From positions 1 through 54,006 of the forward strand of contig SVHD01000009.1 in NCBI GenBank assembly GCA_015056015.1: a DNA stretch of 54,006 bases, given 5' to 3'. Within the stretch, counting starts at the first letter, position 1. Each line of letters begins with the position of its first letter. The notes under the pieces are model-generated. The model did no database searches and was not told where the DNA came from. It saw only the letters and a list, made by a program, of their open reading frames with translations. The stretch comes from Clostridiales bacterium. GTDB taxonomy: Bacteria > Bacillota > Clostridia > Christensenellales > Aristaeellaceae. Shown piece by piece: positions 24,013-31,275 of this stretch. Position numbers and translations under genes: made by a program.

Positions 24013-25599
24013 ATGAAAAAGGTATCCTTGTTTCTTGCCCTGATCCTGGCGCTGACCATGGCGCTGCCCGTATCCCTGGCAGAAGATTACACCCTGCCGC
24101 TGACCACCACCGGCGAAACCCTGAGCCTTTCCATTCAGGAAAATTTCTATGCTGCTGCCAGCTATGCCGATAACCTGATCGTCTATCAGGAATTGGAAAA
24201 GCGCACCGGCGTCCCCATTGAATGGGATGTTGTGCAGAATTATGACGAAGTCATGAATATCCGCTTTGCTTCCGGCGAAAAGCTGGCCGACATCGTGCAG
24301 CTGCCCGGCTGGAGCACCAACGACCCCGTGAAATTCGCGGAAGCCGGCAAGATCATCGCGCTGGATGAACTGATCGAGCAGTATGCCCCCAACATCAAGA
24401 AGCTGATGGAAGATCTGCCCGAACTGGCCGCTGAAATGACCAGCTATGACGGTCACATCTACTTCATCCCCCAGAATCTCTACGGCCTGAACTATCACGC
24501 CCCCTATTCCCTGGTCATCCGTCAGGACTGGCTGGATAAGCTGGAACTGGAAACCCCCAAGACCCTGGATGACTGGTACAATGTGCTCAAGGCCTTCAAA
24601 GAAAAGGATCCCAACGGCAATGGCGAAGCGGATGAAATCCCCTTCACCTCTGTTACCGCCGGCCTTTCCTGGACCAATGCCTACGGCTATTTTGCCTCCG
24701 GCTTCGGCCTGACCGCCCCCGTTACCGGCACTCGTTACTGGTATGATGAAAACGGCAAGCTGTATGATCAGTACCAGACGGAAGAATTCAAAGAATGGAT
24801 TTCCTGGATCAGCAAGCTCTATGACGAAGGCCTGATTGATCCTGCCTTCTCCCGTTCCAGCGGCGATCTGCAGGCCATGCATCTGGAAGACCGCATCGGC
24901 GCCACCGCTTTCTATGCGGATGATATCGCCTCCTGGCAGAGCGTATGTCATGCCAATGGTCACGATTATGTGCAGTTCACCATTCTGGAAACTCCCCCCA
25001 CGCCCGAAGGAAAGCCTGCAACGCACGTCATGCGTCAGCTGGCCGGCGGCCGTTATTCCATCTCCACCTGGTGCGAAAATCCCGTGCTGGCCATTCAGTG
25101 GATCGATTATCATTACGCCCATCCCGAAGGACAGGTTCTGATGATGTTCGGTATGGAAGGCACTCACTGGTACTGGGATGAAAACGGCGTTCGTCAGTGG
25201 ACCGAATACGTCAGCAACAACGCCGAAGGCCTGAGCCAGTTCAACGTGCTGCGCAAGGACGGCGCCAATCCCGCCCAGTTCACCAACCGCACCGAAGAAT
25301 TCGGCCGGATGTGCGTGCCGGATTGGATTTATGCCCAGTGCGCCCCCATCCAGGCCAACCTGGTCAATCCCATCCCCACCCTGCCCGCTACCCCTGATGA
25401 AATCGATGATATGAGCATCATCGATACCGACCTTGCCACCTACACCTCCGAAACCGTGCTGGCATTCCTCCAGGGCAACAGCGACGTGGAAGAGGAATGG
25501 GACAGCTATATTGCCACGATGAAGGGCATCGGCGCGGATGAACTGCTGGCTATGAAGCAGGTGCAGTATGACCGCATGAACGGCGTGGAAGCCGAATAA
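24013..25599 (+). CDS. Extracellular solute-binding protein of a sugar ABC transporter
   Basis: The ATG at 24013 follows GAAGGAGG. The 528-residue product has a signal peptide (residues 1-23, ending SLA before Glu-Asp) and no lipobox cysteine, so it is secreted or anchored by other means. The mature part has the large family 1 binding-protein pattern, including KDPNGNGEADEIPFT, a calcium-loop-like motif frequent in LipO/YtcQ proteins. It delivers an oligosaccharide to the permeases encoded downstream at 25685-27514. A strong hairpin between this gene and the permease genes probably raises the binding protein mRNA level relative to the permeases. No ATPase gene is present. Confidence 0.95.
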   Translation: MKKVSLFLALILALTMALPVSLAEDYTLPLTTTGETLSLSIQENFYAAASYADNLIVYQELEKRTGVPIEWDVVQNYDEVMNIRFASGEKLADIVQLPGWSTNDPVKFAEAGKIIALDELIEQYAPNIKKLMEDLPELAAEMTSYDGHIYFIPQNLYGLNYHAPYSLVIRQDWLDKLELETPKTLDDWYNVLKAFKEKDPNGNGEADEIPFTSVTAGLSWTNAYGYFASGFGLTAPVTGTRYWYDENGKLYDQYQTEEFKEWISWISKLYDEGLIDPAFSRSSGDLQAMHLEDRIGATAFYADDIASWQSVCHANGHDYVQFTILETPPTPEGKPATHVMRQLAGGRYSISTWCENPVLAIQWIDYHYAHPEGQVLMMFGMEGTHWYWDENGVRQWTEYVSNNAEGLSQFNVLRKDGANPAQFTNRTEEFGRMCVPDWIYAQCAPIQANLVNPIPTLPATPDEIDDMSIIDTDLATYTSETVLAFLQGNSDVEEEWDSYIATMKGIGADELLAMKQVQYDRMNGVEAE

Positions 25600-25613
25600 A
25601 CCTGCCACTTACC

Positions 25614-25641
25614 GGAGCGGAGAGCATTCGCTCTCCGCTCC
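25614..25641 (+). terminator. Hairpin between binding protein and permease genes
   Basis: An 11-bp perfect stem GGAGCGGAGAG/CTCTCCGCTCC with loop CATTCG is followed by CCTCTCTTTT. The weak T-tract suggests a partial terminator or mRNA stabiliser, as is common after binding protein genes. Confidence 0.7.
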
Positions 25642-25684
25642 CTCTCTTTTCTTCAAAGAATATCATTGATTGCGAGGGATGGCC

Positions 25685-26623
25685 ATGACCACAATGATTC
25701 AAAAAAACACCCGGAAGAAAAAAACATTTCTCCAAAGGTTATGGCAGGATAAGGCCTTTGTCCTCCTTGCACTGCCGGGCATTGCATTTTATATCATTTT
25801 CCATTATGTGCCCATGTATGGCGTTTGGATGGCATTTACGAATTACAATATGTCCAAGCCCATTATTCTCAGCGATTTTGTGGGGATCAAATGGTTTGAG
25901 CAATTCTTCAATTCTTACTTCTGCGGCCGCCTGATCCGAAATACCCTGACCATCAGCCTCAAGGGACTGTTTTTCAGCTTCCCCATTCCCATTCTTTTCG
26001 CCATCATCCTCAATGAAGTCCGCCACACGAAATTCAAGCGGACCGTGCAGACAGTCTCCTATCTTCCGCATTTCATTTCCACGGTGGTTGCCGTGGGGAT
26101 TCTCAAGGATATTTTCTCCGCCCCCGACGGCATCATCAATCAATTGATCGTCATGCTGGGCGGCAAAGAAATCCATTTCTTTAATAAGCCTCAGTATTTC
26201 CATGGCTTGTATATCGGTTCCGGCATCTGGAGCAGCTTTGGCTGGGGCTCCATCCTCTATATCGCCGCCATTGCCGGGATTGATCCTCAGCTCTACGAAG
26301 CTGCCACCATTGATGGCGCCAATCGTCCGCAGCAGATCTGGCATGTTACTATTCCGGGCATTCTGCCCACGGTCGTCATGATGCTGATTATGAACGTAGG
26401 CAGTATCATGAGCGTTGGTTACGAAAAAATTATCCTGATGTACGGCCCCTCCACCTATGAAACGGCAGACGTCATCAGCACCTATGTTTACCGTCGCGGT
26501 CTGGTCAGCGGCGATTACAGCTTCGGTGCCGCCATAGGCCTTTTCAATAATGTGATCAACCTGATTCTGCTTCTGCTCGTAAATAAAATCAGCCGCAAAG
26601 TGGCGGATATCGCATTGTGGTAA
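25685..26623 (+). CDS. Carbohydrate ABC transporter permease, LplB/YteP type
   Basis: I chose the ATG at 25685, with GAGGG at proper distance, giving 312 residues. Six hydrophobic helices are visible, starting with FVLLALPGIAFYIIF. The EAA loop is YEAATIDGANRPQQIWHVTIPGI near residues 208-230. The C-terminus ends SRKVADIALW as usual for LplB-type subunits. It forms a heterodimer with the permease at 26639 (15-nt gap) and imports the sugar bound by the 24013 protein. It is a paralogue of the permease at 2673-3719. Confidence 0.95.
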   Translation: MTTMIQKNTRKKKTFLQRLWQDKAFVLLALPGIAFYIIFHYVPMYGVWMAFTNYNMSKPIILSDFVGIKWFEQFFNSYFCGRLIRNTLTISLKGLFFSFPIPILFAIILNEVRHTKFKRTVQTVSYLPHFISTVVAVGILKDIFSAPDGIINQLIVMLGGKEIHFFNKPQYFHGLYIGSGIWSSFGWGSILYIAAIAGIDPQLYEAATIDGANRPQQIWHVTIPGILPTVVMMLIMNVGSIMSVGYEKIILMYGPSTYETADVISTYVYRRGLVSGDYSFGAAIGLFNNVINLILLLLVNKISRKVADIALW

Positions 26624-26638
26624 AGGAGGGATGCAGGA

Positions 26639-27514
26639 ATGAATAAAGATAAATTCTGGAAACTTCTGGGCGATCTTTTGGTATATGGTATCTGTATTAT
26701 CGCTGCCCTCATTACGCTCGTTCCCCTGCTGCATATTCTGGCCCTGTCTCTGGCAGATCAAAAACTGGTCATCGCCAAAGATGTATTCCTGATTCCCTGG
26801 GGGCTGAATTTTGAATCCTATAAGCTGGTCGTGAATAATCCCAGCTTTCTCACGGCCTACGGCAATACCATCTGGGTAACCGTGATTGGCACGCTGCTCA
26901 ATCTGCTGACCACATTCACCCTGGCCTATCCCCTTTCCCAGAAAAATTTCTGCCTGCGCCGGCCCATCATGCTGGCCATCACCTTCACTATGTTCTTTTC
27001 CGGCGGCCTGATTCCCAGCTATATTGTGGTATCCAAAATGGGGCTGATCGGCTCCCGCTGGGCGATGATCATTCCCTCCGCCATCAGCACCTGGAATCTG
27101 ATCATCACACGTACCTTCTTTGAAAATATCCCCGATTCGCTTTTCGAATCTGCCCGCCTGGATGGCGCCAGCGAAATGACCATCCTTTTCAAAATTGTGC
27201 TGCCCGTATCCACCACCATCATCGCGGTTATGACCCTGTATTACGCAGTCGCCCAATGGAATACCTATATGTCTGCCATTCTGTATGTCACCGATTCCAA
27301 GATGCATCCTTTGCAGGTATTCCTGCGCCGGGTATTGCTGCAGGGCTCGGAAGAAATGGCGGTGGGCATGCAGGTAGGCAGCGCCCGGGATATGGCCGTT
27401 CACCAGCTGAAGTATTCCGCCATTATCATGACCATCCTGCCGATCGTATGCATTTATCCTTTCCTGCAGAAATACTTCGTCAAGGGTGTTATGATCGGCG
27501 CCGTCAAGGGATAA
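26639..27514 (+). CDS. Carbohydrate ABC transporter permease, LplC/YtcP type
   Basis: This 291-residue protein starts at an ATG with AAGGAGG upstream. It has six helices, an EAA loop near residues 170-190 (FESARLDGASEMTILFKIVLP) and the C-terminal KGVMIGAVKG ending typical of LplC. It completes the channel of the second sugar importer in this window. The following gene encodes an AraC-type regulator and two esterase-like hydrolases, suggesting that the imported compound is an acylated glycan fragment; this is inference. Confidence 0.95.
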   Translation: MNKDKFWKLLGDLLVYGICIIAALITLVPLLHILALSLADQKLVIAKDVFLIPWGLNFESYKLVVNNPSFLTAYGNTIWVTVIGTLLNLLTTFTLAYPLSQKNFCLRRPIMLAITFTMFFSGGLIPSYIVVSKMGLIGSRWAMIIPSAISTWNLIITRTFFENIPDSLFESARLDGASEMTILFKIVLPVSTTIIAVMTLYYAVAQWNTYMSAILYVTDSKMHPLQVFLRRVLLQGSEEMAVGMQVGSARDMAVHQLKYSAIIMTILPIVCIYPFLQKYFVKGVMIGAVKG

Positions 27515-27640
27515 GGCACAAGCAAACGGTCAGCCATCAATCGATCTTATTTCGTCACAGATTTTCAAATGCGCTTGCTTTCCCTGTTTTCCCTTCAGGA
27601 AAGCAGGCGCATTGTTTTCGCAGAAAGGTACGTTTTCACC

Positions 27641-28060
27641 ATGTGCAACGAAAGCTGTTTTCATCCGATTTCTCCCGTTCCAGGCCCCGGAAACAAAATT
27701 GACAGCACTGCTGAAATGTTGTATGATTACATCGAAAAAAATCATGCTTCGCCCATCACCATCGCTTCCATGGCGCAAGCGCTGTGCATCTGCAAAACCA
27801 ATCTGTATCTGCTGTGCAAAACGAATTTTCATCAGCCGCCCATGCAGATTGTCAATCATTACCGGATTCAGGAAGCCAAAGCGCGCCTGCTTGCCGGGAA
27901 TGATCCTGTTTGCGTAATCGCCAGAGAAGTGGGAATTACGGACACCAACTATTTTTCCAAGCTTTTCAAGAAACAAACCAGGATGACCCCTTCCGAATTT
28001 CGGCGAAACGGAAGAACAAAAGACGGGAAGGCAGGAGGAGGAACGCATGAAGCCCATTGA
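27641..28060 (+). CDS. Short AraC-type regulator (DNA-binding domain only)
   Basis: I chose the ATG at 27641 with AGAAAGG upstream, giving 139 residues; an earlier in-frame ATG at 27569 has no ribosome binding site. Nearly the whole protein is the AraC double helix-turn-helix (ITIASMAQALCICKTNLYLLCKTNF and CVIAREVGITDTNYFSKLFKKQTRMTPSEFRR). The sensory domain found in the other AraC proteins here is missing. It lacks an effector domain, so it may act constitutively or with a partner. It overlaps the next gene by 14 nt, indicating translational coupling to the SGNH hydrolase genes it may control. Confidence 0.85.
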   Translation: MCNESCFHPISPVPGPGNKIDSTAEMLYDYIEKNHASPITIASMAQALCICKTNLYLLCKTNFHQPPMQIVNHYRIQEAKARLLAGNDPVCVIAREVGITDTNYFSKLFKKQTRMTPSEFRRNGRTKDGKAGGGTHEAH

Positions 28061-29117
28061 AGAAATTGACCGCAATTTTGCCCTGAATCAGAAAACAGAA
28101 GACGGCCTGATTTATTATGACGTATGGCAGCCGCCTTTTGGCGTTTGGGGGCTGATTCCCAATGCAAAAAACAGCTTCTGCCGTTTTCCTTTGGAAGTGT
28201 TGCCCAGGCTTCCCGAAACTGTGCAGTCCCTGGCCTGGCATACAGCAGGGGCATGCGTTCGTTTTTCCACGGACGCCCCGTCCATTGCCGTAAAATGGCG
28301 CTTGGCCGCCCAGCAGACCTCCGCGCATTTTACTCCCTGCGCTAAAAGCGGCCTGGAATTATTTGAAGAGAATGATACCGGCGTTTTTGCCGTCAAAAAT
28401 CTACTGCCCGCCATGGATAACGGAAGAGGCTGCCTTCTGGATCAGCAATTTCCGGTGGATTTGCCTGGTGGGATGCGGCATTATGCGCTGTATCTGCCCC
28501 TGTATAATGGGCTGGAATATCTGCATATCGGCTTCCCGGAGGGGGCACAGATCCTGCCCGGCCGCACTCCGAAAATTGAAAAGCCGCTGGTTTTCTACGG
28601 TTCTTCCATCACCCAGGGGGGCTGCGCCGCCAAGGTCGGCTCCTGCTATCCCACCATTCTGGCACGGCGGCTGGATGCCGCCCAAATCAATCTGGGCTTT
28701 TCCGGCAGCGCCCGGGGCGAAACCTCAGTAGCTGAATATATCGCCGGCCTTTCCATGAGCGTTTTTATTTACGATTACGACGCCAACGCTCCCGGATACC
28801 GGCATTTGCAGGAAACCCACGAGCCTTTTTTCAAAATCATCCGGGCCGCCCAGCCCGATCTGCCCATCGTGATGGTTACCCTGCCCTGCTTCCGGGGAAC
28901 GGATGATCATATCCGCCGCCGGGAAATCATCCGGCAAACCTACAAAAACGCCCGGAAAAGCGGGGATCAAAACGTCTACTTTGTGGATGGAGAAACCCTC
29001 TTTGGCCAGACCGACCGGGATATGTGCACCGTGGACGGCGTCCATCCCACCAGTCTGGGTTTCCTTCGCATGGCTGACGGGCTGGAGCCCGTGCTGCGCC
29101 AGGCCCTGAAACAATAA
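28047..29117 (+). CDS. SGNH/GDSL-type hydrolase, first of a tandem pair
   Basis: This 356-residue protein starts at an ATG after AGGAGGAGGAACGC. Residues 1-165 form a beta-rich N-terminal domain. The SGNH domain follows: block I FYGSSITQGG near residue 190 carries the nucleophile Ser, block II is GFSGSARGE, and block V DGVHPTSLG supplies Asp and His. Such proteins are esterases, frequently carbohydrate acetylesterases. No signal peptide is visible, so it should remove acyl groups from imported sugars. It overlaps the AraC gene and is followed after 22 nt by a close paralogue. Block I has Gly-Ser-Ser-Ile instead of GDSL, normal for this subfamily. Confidence 0.92.
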   Translation: MKPIEEIDRNFALNQKTEDGLIYYDVWQPPFGVWGLIPNAKNSFCRFPLEVLPRLPETVQSLAWHTAGACVRFSTDAPSIAVKWRLAAQQTSAHFTPCAKSGLELFEENDTGVFAVKNLLPAMDNGRGCLLDQQFPVDLPGGMRHYALYLPLYNGLEYLHIGFPEGAQILPGRTPKIEKPLVFYGSSITQGGCAAKVGSCYPTILARRLDAAQINLGFSGSARGETSVAEYIAGLSMSVFIYDYDANAPGYRHLQETHEPFFKIIRAAQPDLPIVMVTLPCFRGTDDHIRRREIIRQTYKNARKSGDQNVYFVDGETLFGQTDRDMCTVDGVHPTSLGFLRMADGLEPVLRQALKQ

Positions 29118-29139
29118 CAGGATTTAAGGAGAAAAAGCG

Positions 29140-30210
29140 ATGAAGCCCATTGAAGAAATTGACCGCAATTTTGCCCTGAATCAGAAAACAGAGGACGGCC
29201 TGATTTATTATGACGTATGGCAGCCCCCTTTCCAGGCCTATGGCATCGTGCCCAATGAGAAAAAAAGCTTCTGCCGTTTTCCCCTGGAAGTGCTGCCCAC
29301 TCTGCCCGAGGGCGTGCGTTCCCTTGCCTCCCATCTGGCCGGGGCATGCATCCGCTTTTCCACCGACGCCGCTTCCATTGCCGTCAAATGGCGTTTGCCC
29401 AACGGGCGGCATATGCCCCATTGCACGCCCTGCGCCAAGAGTGGCCTGGAATTATTCGAGGAAAGCGACCAGGGCATTTTTGCCGTCAAAAACCTGGTTC
29501 CTGCCCTGAATGAAGGCGCCGCCTGCCTGACGGAGCAGCAGACCACCGTCTCCCTGCCCCAGGGCCTGCGGCATTATGCCCTGTATCTGCCCTTGTATAA
29601 CGGCCTGGAGTATCTGTATATCGGCTTCCCGGAGGGGGCGCAGATTCTCCCCGGCCGTACGCCTGCCATTGAAAAGCCCCTGGTTTTCTACGGTTCCTCC
29701 ATCACCCAGGGGGGCTGCGCCGCCAAGGTGGGCTCCTGCTACACCACCATCCTGGCCCGGCGGCTGGACGCCGCCCAGATCAATCTGGGCTTTTCCGGCA
29801 ATGCCCGGGGTGAAACGGCGGTGGCCGAATATATTGCCAGCCTTTCCATGAGCGCTTTTATTTACGATTACGATCACAATGCCCCTTCCCCCGAACATTT
29901 GGAAAAGACCCACGAGCCTTTCTTCCAGATCATTCGAGCCGCCCAGCCCGATCTGCCCGTTATTATGGTATCCCGGCCCGATTTCAAAGGCGCAGAGCAG
30001 GATATCCGCCAGCGGGAAATCATCCGGAAAACCTACGAAAACGCCCGGAAAAACGGCGATGAAAACGTCTATTTCGTGGACGGGGAAACCTTCTTTGGCA
30101 CCCAGGATCGGGATATGTGCACCGTGGACGGCACCCATCCCACCAGCCTGGGCTTCCTTCGCATGGCCGACGGGCTGGAACCCGTGCTGCGCCAGGTGCT
30201 GAAGTTGTAA
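29140..30210 (+). CDS. SGNH/GDSL-type hydrolase, second of a tandem pair
   Basis: This 356-residue protein has the same length as the preceding gene product and is highly similar throughout, starting with an identical first 31 residues. Block I FYGSSITQGG, the GFSGNARGE block and block V DGTHPTSLG are intact. Differences are concentrated in residues 85-145 and 265-300, which probably border the active site, so the two enzymes may have different acyl or sugar preferences. AAGGAG lies before the ATG. No signal peptide. The pair is a recent tandem duplication. Repeat locus B begins 14 nt after the stop codon. Confidence 0.92.
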   Translation: MKPIEEIDRNFALNQKTEDGLIYYDVWQPPFQAYGIVPNEKKSFCRFPLEVLPTLPEGVRSLASHLAGACIRFSTDAASIAVKWRLPNGRHMPHCTPCAKSGLELFEESDQGIFAVKNLVPALNEGAACLTEQQTTVSLPQGLRHYALYLPLYNGLEYLYIGFPEGAQILPGRTPAIEKPLVFYGSSITQGGCAAKVGSCYTTILARRLDAAQINLGFSGNARGETAVAEYIASLSMSAFIYDYDHNAPSPEHLEKTHEPFFQIIRAAQPDLPVIMVSRPDFKGAEQDIRQREIIRKTYENARKNGDENVYFVDGETFFGTQDRDMCTVDGTHPTSLGFLRMADGLEPVLRQVLKL

Positions 30211-30224
30211 TCTGGAAGATTATG

Positions 30225-30745
30225 CGGGAGGGGTATTCTTTGTGGCCAAAGAATACCCCTCCCGTGCCCACCCCAAGAAAGCCGTACTGGATTTTACTGG
30301 CCGCCATTAAATCAACTGAATGCCAGTGGAGCGCGGGGAACAATATGGGGCTTATTCAGCCCCAAACCCCGAACCAGGGTCATCGACCCTGGACCCAGTA
30401 GCGGAATGGGAGTGGATTTTCTACAAACGCTTTCCCGCTGGGACTTGAGGATACGCTTGGTCGTCCCACGGGCCGGGCGGCATTGGCCGCCCAGCGGATG
30501 CAAAGCATCCGGGAAAACAAAAAGAACGGCAACGGAGAGAACTTGTTCTCTCCCGTGCCGTTTTTTGTTTTCGGTTGGCCCGTGGATTATTTTAATCGTA
30601 TTCTGAAGTTCTTATTTTCCCAAGTTTCATGCGGAAATAACCGTATTTTCCCACCCCAGTCGTTTCGCAAACCGGAGTCCAGAGGAGGAACTCCTCTGGC
30701 GCAGGGGTACGGGGGCCGCGGAGGCCCCTGCCCCGTTTCTCCCCC
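30225..30745. repeat. Palindrome-rich intergenic repeat, locus B (~500 bp)
   Basis: The left end is a perfect 18-bp stem (30225-30242 with 30247-30264). It is followed by GGGGCT/AGCCCC and CCAGGGTC/GACCCTGG hairpins near 30348-30393. A closing stem CCACGGGCC (30466-30474) pairs with GGCCCGTGG (30577-30585) around three hairpins (30475-30492, 30495-30511, 30513-30572). A CCAGAGGAGG/CTCCTCTGG hairpin follows near 30679-30699. Order and spacing mirror locus A in the opposite orientation. The region separates the SGNH gene pair from the next promoter and has no credible coding sequence. Confidence 0.85.
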
Positions 30746-30775
30746 GGCAATTTCATGAAATATTCTTTTCCGGGG

Positions 30776-30803
30776 TTTCATTTTTCAAAAAAGCGTGTAT
30801 AAT
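30776..30803 (+). promoter_or_regulatory. Promoter of the TM1266-like gene leader
   Basis: A perfect TATAAT lies at 30798-30803. The -35 region is weak (TTTCAT at 30776-30781, 16-nt spacer). Transcription would start near 30810. Confidence 0.6.
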
Positions 30804-30927
30804 AGGAATGTGCAAAGGCCACAAACCTGCGTGCCCATCGGGCATAAGGGGGAGCAGGCGGCGCAACAGAAAGGTTTCCCTTGAAGGCAGGAGTATTCCG
30901 GGCCTGAGAGCGAAAGGAGGCAGCAAT

Positions 30928-30954
30928 ATGCGTACATCACTGAGTGGGGCATGA
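30928..30954 (+). CDS. Eight-residue leader ORF (MRTSLSGA)
   Basis: ATG at 30928 is preceded by AAAGGAGG at 7-nt spacing, a stronger site than that of the downstream gene. The ORF ends at TGA (30952-30954), inside the 5' arm of the terminator hairpin. A ribosome on this ORF would cover the terminator stem and could favour read-through. This is inferred from layout only. Confidence 0.45.
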   Translation: MRTSLSGA

Positions 30955-30978
30955 CAGGGCTGTCGTGCTTATTTTTTT
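30949..30978 (+). terminator. Intrinsic terminator/attenuator in the leader
   Basis: GCATGACAG and CTGTCGTGC arms (9 bp, one G-T pair) with loop GG are followed by TTATTTTTTT. It lies directly upstream of the AAGGAG site of the regulator gene. Confidence 0.8.
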
Positions 30979-30993
30979 AAGGAGATGCGAAGC

Positions 30994-31275
30994 ATGGATG
31001 AAGAACGCATCGGATTTGTGGGAATCGTGATTGAAGATCTGGCCCAGACGGCCCGGGTCAATCAGGTGGTTTCCCAGTTTCAGGAAATGGTGACGGGCCG
31101 CATCGGTGTGCCCGATCACGAAAGAGGCATTGCCGTCATCGGATTGCTGATCCGGGGCAGCAGCGCAAGGGTAGGCGCCTTTACCGGCAAGCTGGGCAAT
31201 ATTCCCGGCGTTCAGGTAAAAAGTGCCATGACGAAGAGCGAAAGGAAGGAAATTCAAAATGAAAAAGATGGCTAA
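30994..31275 (+). CDS. TM1266-type iron-only hydrogenase system putative regulator (ACT-like)
   Basis: I chose ATG 30994 (AAGGAG 9 nt upstream) over ATG 30985, which abuts the ribosome binding site. The 93-residue product shows the ACT-like ferredoxin-fold pattern of the TM1266 family: RIGFVGIVIEDLAQTARVNQVVSQF, GRIGVPDHERGIAVIGLLIRG and LGNIPGVQVKSAMTK. Members usually sit beside the [FeFe]-hydrogenase maturation genes hydE, hydF and hydG; none are here. Its end overlaps the next gene by 17 nt, so the two are coupled. Function in regulation is suggested by the family name, not proven. Confidence 0.9.
   Translation: MDEERIGFVGIVIEDLAQTARVNQVVSQFQEMVTGRIGVPDHERGIAVIGLLIRGSSARVGAFTGKLGNIPGVQVKSAMTKSERKEIQNEKDG

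Larger units (their letters stand above)
30810..30980 (+). ncRNA. Structured 5' leader with attenuator (orphan candidate riboswitch)
   Basis: A putative outer stem AGGCC (30816-30820) pairs with GGCCT (30901-30905). Inside, CCTGC (30826-30830) pairs with GCAGG (30854-30858) around a TGCCC-ATC-GGGCA hairpin (30832-30844), and further short stems follow. After an 8-codon ORF with a strong ribosome binding site, an intrinsic terminator (30949-30978) ends 16 nt before the regulator gene. This is the layout of a premature-termination control element. I compared it by memory with TPP, FMN, cobalamin, SAM, lysine, glycine, c-di-GMP, T-box and THF elements and saw no match. Confidence 0.6.

Noticed and set aside
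30810-30980. The leader as a TPP riboswitch, SRP RNA or RNase P RNA
   Set aside because: CTGAGAG and CCGG words recall TPP and SRP elements, but the remaining conserved segments are missing and the order is wrong.
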